64,000 nt of DNA from PZPK01 sp965230795 (GTDB taxonomy: Bacteria > Pseudomonadota > Gammaproteobacteria > Pseudomonadales > Oleiphilaceae): the NCBI GenBank assembly GCA_965230795.1, contig OZ246020.1, forward strand, positions 2,356,001 through 2,420,000. The letters run 5' to 3'. Positions 52,238 to 61,163 of the stretch are shown piece by piece; position 1 is the first letter of the stretch, and each line of letters starts with the position of its first letter. Made by a program: the position numbers and the translations under genes. Under the pieces are notes generated by a model that was not told the origin of the DNA, did no database searches, and worked only from the letters and a program-made list of their open reading frames with translations.

Positions 52238-53293
52238 ATGAACGCAACACCTACGAGGAGCACATTGAACGATCCCTTATCTAAAAAAGTGCTATCTACG
52301 AAGTTCCTGGAATCCCTGTTCGAAGCCGCTAGAAATAAAGGCATGTCGAGAGAAACTCTGCTCGTAAAAGCAGGATTAGATCCATTGCTTGAAGATGACA
52401 TTCCCGAACACATCTCAGGAAGCGAGTATCTAACACTCCTGGATCTTGCCACCAGCACTATTCCGGATCCGGATTTTGGACTTCATGTTGGCGAGGCGAT
52501 AAAACCTGGACACTATGGAATACTGGGTTATGCCTGCATGAGTTCAGCGAGCGCAAAAGATCTCATTGATCGCGTAGACCGATACCAACGGCTCGTCACA
52601 GACATTTGCTCTGTTTCAACCGAGATTACCGAGCACTCAATCATACAGCGCTTTGATTTCGATTCTGAACCCTATCCTCACAGACAACTTGCAGAGGAAA
52701 ACCTTGCCGGCTCCTTTACCTTCGTGAAATGGATATCGGGTACCAATATCCCCCCTGTTAGTGTCAATTTTCAACACCCGAAGCCTTCGTGTACGGAGGA
52801 GCATAAACGGATCTTCAACTGCCCAATCCAATTCAATCAACACACCACATCCATTCATTACCCATTGGAATACCTGATGGATAATTTACCGCAGGCAGAC
52901 CCTGTCTTAGCACGTAGAATGGATAGCTTGGCTGATGAAAAAATTCTGAAAATACCTAGCAATGATGGCTTGATTGAGTCTTCAAGGGTGAAACTCGCAG
53001 ACTTGCTTCAGTCTGGTGTCCCCACCATCGAACGTCTGGCAGAGTCGATGGCACTGAATGTCAGAACGCTCCAGCGCCAACTCAGCGCCGAAGATATAAG
53101 CTACAAAACATTGTTGGACGAAACCCGTTGCAAACTGGCTTCAATCTATATGAAACAACACGATCTCTCGCTGACAGATATCGCTTTCCTTCTCGGTTTT
53201 TCAGAGCAAAGCTCTTTCCAGCGGGCGTTCAAGCGATGGACGGGACAAACACCAGGCTCATACCGGAAGTCTATTAATAGTGGTGTCAGATAA
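52238..53293 (+). CDS. AraC-family regulator, PF12625 N-domain
   Basis: A 351-residue regulator. Residues about 25-205 are the arabinose-binding-type domain of the OruR/ArgR subgroup (GISGSEYLTLLDL-like segment; PDPDFGLHVGEAIKPGHYGILGYACMSS). The C-terminal HTH pair (LAESMALNVRTLQRQL; LLGFSEQSSFQRAFKRWTGQTPGSYR) is complete. The last 104 bp of this gene are repeated at 53638-53741. It is divergent from the cytochrome c5 operon and may regulate it. Confidence 0.85.
   Translation: MNATPTRSTLNDPLSKKVLSTKFLESLFEAARNKGMSRETLLVKAGLDPLLEDDIPEHISGSEYLTLLDLATSTIPDPDFGLHVGEAIKPGHYGILGYACMSSASAKDLIDRVDRYQRLVTDICSVSTEITEHSIIQRFDFDSEPYPHRQLAEENLAGSFTFVKWISGTNIPPVSVNFQHPKPSCTEEHKRIFNCPIQFNQHTTSIHYPLEYLMDNLPQADPVLARRMDSLADEKILKIPSNDGLIESSRVKLADLLQSGVPTIERLAESMALNVRTLQRQLSAEDISYKTLLDETRCKLASIYMKQHDLSLTDIAFLLGFSEQSSFQRAFKRWTGQTPGSYRKSINSGVR
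53174..53277 (+). repeat. 104-bp direct repeat, copy 1 (end of the AraC-type gene)
   Basis: Identical to 53638-53741 over 104 bp. It encodes the second HTH of the AraC-type regulator. The two copies flank a 360-bp segment with an IS3-family fragment. Confidence 0.9.
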
Positions 53294-53298
53294 GACTT
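53286..53298 (+). repeat. short REP-like motif TCAGATAAGACTT
   Basis: One of five copies in the window (also 60902-60914 and 61809-61821 with small changes, and reverse-complement at 61923-61935 and 61998-62010). All others lie beside RAYT or IS remnants. Confidence 0.55.
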
Positions 53299-53319
53299 CT
53301 TTTTTTAAATGAAAAATAA

Positions 53320-53592
53320 ATGCGTCCCCTTTTCTTTGAGGCGATGTTCTTCTGGCAGAAAGAATCAGGGGTAAAGCTGGCATTTATCCAGCCAGGAAAG
53401 CCAACACAAAATGCGTTTGTAGAAAGCTTGAACGGAAAATTTAGAAACGAGTGTCTCAACAGGCATTGGTTTCGGAGCTTGGACGAAGCGAAAGAAATCA
53501 TCGATGAGTGGCGACACCATTACAACCATGAGCGACCACATAGCGCTCTAAATTTTATGCCTCCGGCAGTGTTTGCAGCGAGGGCAGCATGA
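53320..53592 (+). pseudogene. IS3-family (IS407-like group) transposase C-terminal fragment
   Basis: The 90-residue frame holds the end of a DDE integrase domain: IQPGKPTQNAFVESLNGKF with the catalytic glutamate, then DEWRHHYNHERPHSALNF. The two catalytic aspartates and the HTH partner gene are missing. A likely terminal inverted repeat (GGTTCTAAACAGGGGTGGAG) ends near 53635, next to the second 104-bp repeat. Confidence 0.8.
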
Positions 53593-53637
53593 TGGAAATT
53601 TCATCCAAAGCGTGGTTCTAAACAGGGGTGGAGGTCA

Positions 53638-53741
53638 ACAGATATCGCTTTCCTTCTCGGTTTTTCAGAGCAAAGCTCTTTCCAGCGGGCGTTCAAGCGA
53701 TGGACGGGACAAACACCAGGCTCATACCGGAAGTCTATTAA
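53638..53741 (+). repeat. 104-bp direct repeat, copy 2
   Basis: Exact duplicate of 53174-53277, positioned directly after an IS3-family end and just before a second IS3 fragment. It has no start codon and cannot encode a functional product. Confidence 0.9.
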
Positions 53742-53777
53742 AAGTGTGACGTGGTCCAGTAAAAAAGACCAACCCAG

Positions 53778-54141
53778 TTAAGATACTTTTCTCATTTCCG
53801 TACTCTTGGCTTCAAACTCGTTCGGGCTGATGTAACCCAAGTATGAATGCAGTCTCCGACTGTTATAAAACATGGATATGTATCTCAATATATCCTGCTG
53901 TGCCTCGTAACGGGTTTGGTAACTGCGCCACTGCACACGCTCTTGTTTCAAGCTGCCGAAGAAGCTCTCGACGACAGCATTGTCCCAGCAATCACCTTTT
54001 CGACTCATGCTACCCTGTATTCCATGTCGATCCAGCAGATTCCTGAACGCATCGCTGGCATATTGCGAGCCGCGATCCGAGTGATGGATTAAACCTGCTT
54101 TCGGGCGTCGCTGCCACAGTGCCATGATCAGCGCATCGGAA
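53778..54141 (-). pseudogene. IS3-family transposase C-terminal fragment
   Basis: About 120 codons of an orfB-type transposase: DALIMALWQRRPKAGLIHH, SDRGSQYASDAF with the second catalytic aspartate, and CWDNAVVESFFGSLKQE with the glutamate. The first aspartate and all upstream parts are lost. The break at about 54140 coincides with repeated GGAAAAAAGGGGTC sequence. The downstream end is near 53747 (GACGTGGTCCAG). Confidence 0.82.
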
Positions 54142-54154
54142 AAAAGGGGTCCGG

Positions 54155-54199
54155 AAAAAAGGGGTCGGTGACAAACGAGAATCATTTATACAACCTCAC
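54155..54199 (+). repeat. 45-bp repeat, copy 1 (RAYT flank)
   Basis: Matches 61938-61982 at 44 of 45 positions. The core is GGGGTCGGTGACAAACGAGA. Here it borders the RAYT element; the other copy borders a RAYT remnant. Confidence 0.8.
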
Positions 54200-54207
54200 C
54201 TCTCAAC

Positions 54208-55020
54208 AATTTGGGGTCTGTGTGAAAACTACTATTCATCACCTCGCGGAGGCGTTGGTCCACGTTTCTTTGCGGTGACACGGCGCCCCGTTAACGCTTC
54301 AATGTCGCGCTTAAATTTCTCGTTTCCCAACGCTAGGTTTTTATTGCAGGAGGTAGTTATTTGGTTCATTAGATCTTTATCCAAATGACCCGCGAATAAA
54401 GAACGGTAGGCCTTTGTTCTTTGCTCAACATTACGACCAAGTGAGAGGTAATGGGTATGTGGTGTCCAGAGTTTAATCGGCTGCCCCAAGCCATTCGCCC
54501 TAAAGCTAGACCAAGGATATTCTTCGGGAGATTCAACCATACTCGCTCGAACAGGATTTAGCTCTATGTATCTCTGACTAACCAATAGGTAATTTTCAGC
54601 ATCAACGACGCAAGATTTAAACCGCCCTTCCCACAACGTTCCAGTACGTTGATAGGTGGTGTTGAAATAACGAACATAATGGCGACCAACCGATTGCATC
54701 ATTCGAGACACACCACCTTCGATTTCGGGTGTGACCAGCAGGTGCACATGATTGGTCATAAATACCCAGGCGTGAACAGCTACCTTGTTTTTGCTGGCAT
54801 ATTCTTCCAACCAATAGGCATAGGCGGCAAAATCGTCTTCAGACGCAAAACAAGGTTGCCGGTTGGTTCCTCGCTGGATGACATGTTGCGGAATGCCTGG
54901 CAGGCACAAACGTGGTAAACGAGCCATATATCCTCCTTGATAATCTTGGCCGATGTTTATTTTATGGGTAATTTGGCGTCGCTGTTAAACCCTTTTTTGT
55001 TTTTACACTGACCCCAAACT
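54208..55020 (-). mobile_element. REP-associated transposase element with 22-bp inverted ends
   Basis: The ends 54208-54229 and 54999-55020 are inverted repeats with three mismatches in 22 bp; both contain TTTGGGGTC. They enclose one IS200-like RAYT gene. The right end coincides with the break in the ndh gene. Confidence 0.65.
54232..54927 (-). CDS. REP-associated tyrosine transposase (RAYT)
   Basis: A 231-residue Y1-type HUH transposase of the REP-associated class. The GIPQHVIQRGTNRQPCF start matches the class pattern, NHVHLLVTP carries the HUH pair, and a tyrosine in the following helix (VGRHYVRYFN) is the likely nucleophile. YIELNPVRA and PEEYPWSSF are typical C-terminal motifs. It appears intact and may be active. 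Ghosts of a related C-terminus occur at 61800-61913. Confidence 0.87.
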   Translation of the reverse strand: MARLPRLCLPGIPQHVIQRGTNRQPCFASEDDFAAYAYWLEEYASKNKVAVHAWVFMTNHVHLLVTPEIEGGVSRMMQSVGRHYVRYFNTTYQRTGTLWEGRFKSCVVDAENYLLVSQRYIELNPVRASMVESPEEYPWSSFRANGLGQPIKLWTPHTHYLSLGRNVEQRTKAYRSLFAGHLDKDLMNQITTSCNKNLALGNEKFKRDIEALTGRRVTAKKRGPTPPRGDE

Positions 55021-55975
55021 CTTTGCCGTCGGCAGTACCGCCAACGATTTCGGTACACCCGGCGCCCGGGACCACTGTCAGTTCCTGGATAACTTTGGAC
55101 AAGCGCAGTATTTCCACCAGCGACTGCTGAATGCTTTTCTGCGAACCGATTATGAGCAGTCCCAGGGCCAGCACGCACTGAACATCGCCATCATCGGTGC
55201 CGGTGCGACCGGTGTCGAACTGGCCGCAGAACTCCGGCACGCTTCACAGCAGCTCGCGTATTACGGCATGCATCAAGTCAATGAAAGCAATATCAAACTG
55301 ACGCTCATCGAAGCCGCCGACCGAATTCTGCCCGCCCTGCCCGAACGACTGTCCAAAGCCGCAACGCTCGAGCTTGAACGACTTGGTGTTCGTGTCATTA
55401 CCCAAAATGCGGTCGAAAAAATCGAGCAACAACGCCTGCATATGAAGGATGGCGAGGTCGTCGAGACTAACATTACCGTCTGGGCGGCGGGCATCAAAGC
55501 ACCCGAGTTTTTGCAGGATCTGGACGGACTCGAAAGCAACCGGATCAATCAGCTCATGGTGACGGAGACACTGCAAACCACGCAGGATACCGACATCTTT
55601 GCCTTCGGCGATTGCGCGGCTTGCCCGCAACCCGAAAGCGACACCAACGTTCCCCCCAGGGCACAGGCAGCGCACCAACAGGCAAGCTTGCTGTTCAAAA
55701 CGCTGTCTGATCGTCTAAAAGGAAAGCCGGCCTCACCGTTTCGTTATCACGATCACGGCTCCCTGATTTCATTCAGTCGTTACACGACGGTTGGAAACCT
55801 GATGGGCAATCTCAGTGGCAAGAGCATGTATATCGAAGGCAAGGTGGCGAGACTGTTTTATATCTCCCTTTATCGCATGCACCAGATTGCACTCCACGGC
55901 CTGCTAAAAACCGCCATCATCTGGCTCAATGATCGTTTGAACAAGGTCTTGCATCCGAGGATGAAGTTGCATTGA
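55014..55975 (+). pseudogene. ndh: 5'-truncated type II NADH dehydrogenase
   Basis: About 320 codons matching residues from around 110 to the end of E. coli Ndh: LFAVGSTANDFGTPGARD, IAIIGAGATGVELAAEL (NADH site), VWAAGIKAPEFLQ, FAFGDCAACP and YISLYRMHQIALHG. The frame is uninterrupted, but reading upstream reaches TAA at 54986-54988 with no start codon. The FAD-binding N-terminus is therefore lost at the RAYT element edge. The first in-frame ATG is 55268, too late for a working enzyme. Confidence 0.9.
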
Positions 55976-55983
55976 TGGTTTAG

Positions 55984-56023
55984 CTGGACGCTGGACGCTG
56001 GACGCTGGACGCTGGACGCTGGA
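55984..56023. repeat. 7-bp tandem repeat after ndh
   Basis: The unit CTGGACG occurs 5.7 times in a row, starting 9 bp after the ndh stop. Confidence 0.9.
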
Positions 56024-56131
56024 AATGATTTTGTTCGCAATGTCTTCCCGGTCAAGAGAAACCAAGCCGCCAAAGCATATAAATTTTGGCTGTCGTCGCG
56101 CCTTTAGTCTCCTCACATCGTCTTGCCGGTA

Positions 56132-56220
56132 GACCATATACGGCATCCATAGCGGAGTCATTGGCAAGTCCGAAAGTGCTGACAGATCGGCAGTCTAAGG
56201 ACTTTGCCCCGCTATATGGT
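56132..56220. other. imperfect long hairpin element
   Basis: Nested inverted repeats: ACCATATA (56133-56140) with TATATGGT (56213-56220), CCATAGCGG (56147-56155) with CCGCTATATGG, and inner GGCAAGTCC with GGACTTTGCC. The surrounding spacer 55976-56536 holds no gene I can support. The role is unknown. Confidence 0.5.
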
Positions 56221-56536
56221 GTTCGCCTCCCCGCGAAAAGCAATGGCATTTAAAAACTGCCGGTGACCTCCCCACTTTTTAAAACGCCTTTTCATATCGA
56301 CGTTGATGTTTTTGAATTCTAGAAACGGTTCAGTGTTCTTGAGATTGATGCCTGTCCTATTGATGTAAAATTTGGTGCCTGTCCAAAGTTTACTTTGCAA
56401 AATTTGCGGCTACGAAAAAAGAACGAAGCAACTGGTAAAAATTTAATCCCTCCGCCACCTTTTTCTCATCTAGTTATCAATCCGGCAGTCGTTTCCCTTT
56501 GATACAGAAAACAGCTTTGAATAAGAACAATTTATT

Positions 56537-57538
56537 TCAAAAAGCCCGTTCTCGATAGCTTCCCGGTGATATTCCCTTCCATGAACTATAGGCTCTAATA
56601 AACGAATTCGATTCCTGAAAACCAAGCAAGAATGCTATCTCGGTCAAAGGTATGTCAGATTTACCCAAGTAGTGGTCAGCCAGGTCTGAGCGCACTCCTT
56701 GTAATACAGTCTGAAATGTTTCAGCCTCGGCAGAAAGTTTCCTTTGCAATGTTCTTTTACTCATTGCCAAACGCTGCGTTACGGTCTCAATTGAGCTGTC
56801 TCCACTGGGTAGCATTTCAATTAGCACCGCTCGCACTCTATCTACAGTCGATGCCGACCGGTCCAACTCTGCCAGTTTTTGATTTAGTTTTGATTCAAAG
56901 AACTCCCACATTGGCTGGTTGGAGGTGAGAAACGGTCGTGAGGCATCTTCATAGGAAAAGGAAATCGCTATCGTTTCGCTCTCGGTCATCTTACTGCCAA
57001 AAAACGCTTCATAGCTTTCCTTTTTTTCAGGTAATTCAGGCAACTCGACTTTTATTGGTCTTATCTCTTTTCGGGTAGCAATACGTGCTAGCTGGGTAAA
57101 AAAAACTAACTCGGAAAGACCTAATGATTTAGGGATATTGCCTTCTGTACCATAACAACTGATTTCCAAACGCGTCGTTCTTTGACTCTCTTTAATACTC
57201 AGATCCATCGGACCCACTAGCGGTTTGTAATGACTTAGTCGACGTAATGCAGCGTTTAGGTTCTCACTGCATAGACATGCAAAAATAGGCGGGTCAAAGG
57301 CTTCTACACTGATGTGTTTAGCTAACAGCAAAGGAAAGTCTAACCCTTCTGCGGCTTTTTCTACGCCATGCCATAAATTGAAATATTGCGTGGGACTGAG
57401 GGTGGCGTTCTCCCTATTAAACATATCGGCGGGTAATCCAGCATGGAAAAGGACTAGAGGTATATCAATACCTAGATCATTTAGAAGTAACTTCCAGCTG
57501 GGAGATACATTGAAATTTCTTGCCCGTTTCATGGACAC
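56537..57538 (-). CDS. AraC-family regulator, PF12625 N-domain
   Basis: A 333-residue regulator of the same OruR-like class as the one at 52238. The C-terminal HTH is complete (VTQRLAMSKRTLQRKLSAEAE; LLGFQESNSFIRAYSSWKGISPGSYR). It lies 19 bp after the SDR gene on the same strand, so the pair is probably an operon and the regulator likely controls it. Confidence 0.84.
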   Translation of the reverse strand: MSMKRARNFNVSPSWKLLLNDLGIDIPLVLFHAGLPADMFNRENATLSPTQYFNLWHGVEKAAEGLDFPLLLAKHISVEAFDPPIFACLCSENLNAALRRLSHYKPLVGPMDLSIKESQRTTRLEISCYGTEGNIPKSLGLSELVFFTQLARIATRKEIRPIKVELPELPEKKESYEAFFGSKMTESETIAISFSYEDASRPFLTSNQPMWEFFESKLNQKLAELDRSASTVDRVRAVLIEMLPSGDSSIETVTQRLAMSKRTLQRKLSAEAETFQTVLQGVRSDLADHYLGKSDIPLTEIAFLLGFQESNSFIRAYSSWKGISPGSYRERAF

Positions 57539-57557
57539 CCCCTTTCGGTTAACAACA

Positions 57558-58352
57558 CTACCCTGTTTTTTCCATCGCTTGGCGAGATATTTTTAGCACT
57601 AACGTTCTTGGTAAAAGTGGCACAATCCAGTTAAGCATAAACTTCAAACTACTTTCATTAAATGCAACCAATTGCCCCTTCTCCATGGCCTCATATCCAC
57701 ATTTTGCAACAGACTCAGCTGATTTTGCTTTCTTGAAAATCTCCACACCTTCCAGGTTTCCTGCCGCCACGAAACCTGTCGCTACAGCACCTGGACATAG
57801 GGCGGTAACGGTAACGCCGTAGTCTTTAACTTCTTCAGCTATCGCCTGGGAAAAAGAGGTCACATATGCTTTTGTAGCGTAATAGACTGCTTGGAGTGGT
57901 CCAGGCATAAATGATGCTGTAGAAGATATATTTAGTATTTGGCCATTATTTCGAGAGACCATACCTTTTAAATACAGGTGCGTCAGGTGCGTAAGCGCAA
58001 CCATGTTAACCTGCATCATTTTATGATCCTCTTGATAGCTCCTTTCGTGAAAGCGCCCATGCCCTCCAAAACCGGCATTATTGATTAGAATATCCACTTG
58101 AATACCTAGCTTTTCGGTTTCGTTAAAAATTCTTTGTGGTGAGTTTTGGTCAGTGAGATCCTCTGCGATTACCGTCACCTTAATGGAATAGCTTGATTCC
58201 AGCTCCTCCTTTAACTGCTTTAATTTGTCTTGCGAGCGAGCCACAATTACCAAATTGCCTCCCTTCTTCGCATGAAGGCGTGCCAGTTCAAGACCTATTC
58301 CTCCAGAAGCTCCTGTGATCAATGCGGTTTTCAAAATTGTTTTTGAATTCAT
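57558..58352 (-). CDS. short-chain dehydrogenase/reductase
   Basis: A 264-residue NAD(P)-dependent SDR. The cofactor motif is TGASGGIGLELA, NNAGFGGHG is present, and the catalytic set is ISSTAS with YYATKAYV. It has an N-terminal basic R in VARSQDKL suggesting NADP use. It leads a two-gene unit with the AraC regulator. Substrate unknown. Confidence 0.87.
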   Translation of the reverse strand: MNSKTILKTALITGASGGIGLELARLHAKKGGNLVIVARSQDKLKQLKEELESSYSIKVTVIAEDLTDQNSPQRIFNETEKLGIQVDILINNAGFGGHGRFHERSYQEDHKMMQVNMVALTHLTHLYLKGMVSRNNGQILNISSTASFMPGPLQAVYYATKAYVTSFSQAIAEEVKDYGVTVTALCPGAVATGFVAAGNLEGVEIFKKAKSAESVAKCGYEAMEKGQLVAFNESSLKFMLNWIVPLLPRTLVLKISRQAMEKTG

Positions 58353-58666
58353 CGTTGTGCTCTCTATGTGTTGTAAGTGATAGGCAAACTATACCGCAGC
58401 AGATGACGCCACCCCCAATCAAATCATGCCAACATGCTAGCAAGAGATGCCAGTGTGTTGGTCGCTCACTCATTTCGATGTCACGTAATCTCTTTTTCAG
58501 AAGACCTTTATTAGTGCTCACTCTTTAAGCCAGGGAGCATGTTTACGGTAAATGGGCAATTGGCACGTTTAGAATTGATTTAGACACACTCTGCGAGTGT
58601 CTGGGAACGCTTCCGGAAATAACCTAATCATCAGATCAATTTAAGGCAGTTTGATTAGGAGTAAAC
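58353..58666. promoter_or_regulatory. divergent spacer between SDR and oxygenase genes
   Basis: A 314-bp region that must contain the promoters of the SDR/AraC unit and the SEC-C oxygenase gene. I saw no repeat, hairpin or gene in it. Confidence 0.3.
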
Positions 58667-59395
58667 ATGAAGGAAAAGTTCTACGTTCCGGCATTCCACT
58701 TTAATAGGAAGCAACCTTGCTACTGTGGTTCCAATCTTAAGTTTGGCGATTGTTGTGGCAATTCTATGCTGTCAGGCAAAATGCCAAAGGGCATAAAAGT
58801 CGTCAAAAACTATTTATCAAAAACCGAGTGCAATAGTTTTATTCGATTTGCTGAAAAGCAAAAAAGGGAGTGGTTGACTGTTGTTGATTCCGAAAAGACT
58901 ACAGACTCTAAAACTGTATATAAGAGACACCCCAGTCGTGTCTCACAGTATGTGGAACTAGGCAACAAACGTAAGCTGGCAACGAGTTGGTTTCACAAAG
59001 CAAGTCGAGAAGTCGTCCCCCCGACCTTAGGAGCTAGAGCACAATGGTTCGAGTCTCCACAGCTTTTAAGATATGGCCCAGGTGGAAAATACGGGATTCA
59101 CTCAGACTCCGATCATTATTGTAGTGAAGCGCAAAAATTCTATCGATTTATTGATCGTGATTTCAGCATGCTCATCTATTTGAATAGCGATTATCTTGGC
59201 GGGGAAATTTTTTTTGAAGGGCTTAACTATTCATACAAACCGAGTCAGGGAGATCTGGTCATTTTCTTATCGAATCATATTTTTTCGCATGAATCGTTAC
59301 CGATCATTTCTGGAAAAAAATACGCGTTGGTCAGTTGGGGAGCTTTTGTGGGTACACCGAGAGTCGCTATTCCCAGTCGCATTGTTCAAGTCTAG
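58667..59395 (+). CDS. SEC-C motif / 2-oxoglutarate-Fe(II) oxygenase
   Basis: A 242-residue protein. Residues 14-32 are a SEC-C zinc motif (RKQPCYCGSNLKFGDCCG). The rest resembles prolyl-4-hydroxylase-like 2OG oxygenases: iron ligands are HSD in GIHSDSDHY and a distal histidine in FSHESLP, with the 2-oxoglutarate lysine in SGKKYALVSWG. SEC-C plus 2OG is an uncommon pairing, SEC-C usually being a protein-binding tail. The target is unknown; a protein hydroxylase is possible. Confidence 0.75.
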   Translation: MKEKFYVPAFHFNRKQPCYCGSNLKFGDCCGNSMLSGKMPKGIKVVKNYLSKTECNSFIRFAEKQKREWLTVVDSEKTTDSKTVYKRHPSRVSQYVELGNKRKLATSWFHKASREVVPPTLGARAQWFESPQLLRYGPGGKYGIHSDSDHYCSEAQKFYRFIDRDFSMLIYLNSDYLGGEIFFEGLNYSYKPSQGDLVIFLSNHIFSHESLPIISGKKYALVSWGAFVGTPRVAIPSRIVQV

Positions 59396-59533
59396 CTGGA
59401 TAGACCATTGACATGCAGAACAGAAAACGTTGAAAGAAAGGCCTACCTCAATTAAAACAACATTCAGGAAAGCAATGCACCCATAATCAATAAAGACTAT
59501 ATTGATGGAAAGAACTAAGTTCGGACTACCAAT

Positions 59534-60337
59534 ATGACAAGTATCTCTTGGGGAGGTCGTCGGCTTCTAAAAACTGTGCTTGCAGTACTCATTTTGGCAT
59601 CACAAAGTCACTCAGCGCATGGCGAGAACGGCCACCATATTTATTTGACTAGTGGGGAATGGCCGCCGCTCATATCCCAGTCTTTAACAGAAAATGGAGT
59701 GCTATCCAAAATAGTCAAAGAAGCTTTCAAGCTACAAGGTATATCCGTTTCAATTGATTATTACCCTTGGGCCAGAAGTTACCGGTATTTAACAACAACC
59801 GAAGATTTCACCTACAGTGGTTCTCTTGGATATGTATGGACGGAAGCTAGGGACAAGGAGATGTACTTTAGTGAACCAATATATGAAGGTATAGGTGTTT
59901 TTTTTCATCTCGTAGAGGCCAATTTTGATTGGAAAGAATATAGTCATTTGAAAGGCTTATCCATAGGCACAACCATCGGCTATCAATATGGGCCAGACTT
60001 TGAAAAAGCAAGAAGAGAAAAATTATTCGATAATACCGAGGTCACTAGCGATTTAATAAACTTTAGAAAGTTGCTGAACAACAGAATAGACCTTTTCCCG
60101 ACTAATATTGATGTTGGCCTTTATATACTAAAGAAGAACTTCTCTGTGGCGGAAAGAAAACGCATCACCTACCATTCAAAGCCTTATCATCTAAGTCCAA
60201 TTTACGCGATCTTCCCAAAATCTAGATCCCAGAGTAATCGACTACTGAACAAATTTAATAAGGGGCTAGAACAACTCAAAACTTCCGGGCAGTTTGATCA
60301 GATCATTAAGTCCCATAGGGGTGAATTTCATCGTTAG
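59534..60337 (+). CDS. periplasmic solute-binding protein, family 3-like
   Basis: A 267-residue exported protein with a signal (LAVLILASQSHSAHG). Motifs are LTSGEWPPLISQSL, VSIDYYPWARSYRY and the C-terminal NKGLEQLKTSGQFDQIIKSH. The sequence RIDLFPTNIDVGLY resembles GRIDLFPNDVAVGYA of the protein at the window edge (63560), so both belong to one subgroup. No transporter genes adjoin it. Confidence 0.72.
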   Translation: MTSISWGGRRLLKTVLAVLILASQSHSAHGENGHHIYLTSGEWPPLISQSLTENGVLSKIVKEAFKLQGISVSIDYYPWARSYRYLTTTEDFTYSGSLGYVWTEARDKEMYFSEPIYEGIGVFFHLVEANFDWKEYSHLKGLSIGTTIGYQYGPDFEKARREKLFDNTEVTSDLINFRKLLNNRIDLFPTNIDVGLYILKKNFSVAERKRITYHSKPYHLSPIYAIFPKSRSQSNRLLNKFNKGLEQLKTSGQFDQIIKSHRGEFHR

Positions 60338-60509
60338 TTTCGATCCAGCCTAGTTCCATAAATGCTATTTGTTCAATTAAAGGGGTCCAATTTACAATTA
60401 AAGGGGTCAAAGCCACTGCTGTCCCAGTTAAGAATTTGAAAACCTAAACCCACTGAAATCGTTATAATGAATGTGCGACCAAACATTATAATTTTCAGGG
60501 GTTTAGGCT

Positions 60510-60890
60510 ATGTCTCATTGTAACACTGTTCTCTCCCAAGTTCTCAAGCTCATTCCAAGACATGAATTTACGAAGCTTGAAAAAAAGGCTGATACCAAAC
60601 GGCGCAGAGGCGCATTCAGTCGCTGGTCACAGTTTTTAGCGCTCACCGTTGCGCAATTAACCGGGCGTTCAAGTCTTCGAGATATTGAAATGACTATTGG
60701 TAGCCAGAAACAACTTCGGTATCACTTGGGTTGTCAGCAAATTAAAAAATCCACCTTGGCGAGAGCAAATGAAAATTTATCGGCTGACTTCTACCAAGAG
60801 CTGTTTGGGAAGTTGTATCAACGCTGCTGTGATCGGGGTGACAAGCATAAATTCCGTTTTAAAGGGAAGCTGTTCTCGTTGGATTCTTGA
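60510..60890 (+). pseudogene. IS4-family transposase N-terminal stub
   Basis: A 126-residue N-terminal part of an IS4-family transposase with the DUF4372-like start (CNTVLSQVLKLIPRHEF, RSSLRDIEMTIGSQ). It ends at FKGKLFSLDS, just at the first catalytic aspartate; full-length relatives exceed 350 residues. The break joins a RAYT-related tail at about 60893. Upstream, two copies of AATTAAAGGGGTC at about 60376 and 60397 may mark older insertion edges. Confidence 0.8.
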
Positions 60891-60944
60891 ATTAAGTGGG
60901 GTCAGATGAGACTTTCTCTTTTTGGTCGCCCCACTTATCAGGAA

Positions 60945-61139
60945 CTATTTCACCTTTAGGATCCCAATCACCAAACATACGGCGCCGCCTACCATTCCCG
61001 CCCACGCCTCAATCGGCGTATCGCCGGTTAGCGCTCTGCCAATCGGGGCACTGGCCGAGTCGTAAAAGTTGTAGCCCCAAATGGCCAGCGCAACACCGAC
61101 AATAGTGAGTGCAATGCCAATGATTTTATTGAGTCCCAA
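60945..61139 (-). CDS. DUF3185-family small membrane protein
   Basis: A 64-residue protein with two hydrophobic segments (IIGIALTIVGVALAIWGYN and WAGMVGGAVCLVIGIL) and the DUF3185 pattern (NFYDSASAPIGRALTG). It starts with TTG, but an AGGAGCTGAA ribosome-binding site before it supports this. Function unknown. Same strand and 24 bp after the DUF2834 gene. Confidence 0.75.
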   Translation of the reverse strand: MGLNKIIGIALTIVGVALAIWGYNFYDSASAPIGRALTGDTPIEAWAGMVGGAVCLVIGILKVK

Positions 61140-61163
61140 TTCAGCTCCTGATATACGAATTCG

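Noticed and set aside
53747..54141. A complete IS3 element
   Set aside because: Only the C-terminal part of the transposase is present and one end is missing, so it is annotated as a fragment.
56052..56249. 65-codon minus-strand open frame across the hairpin element
   Set aside because: It reads through the inverted-repeat structure and has no start signal; the structure is the more likely feature.
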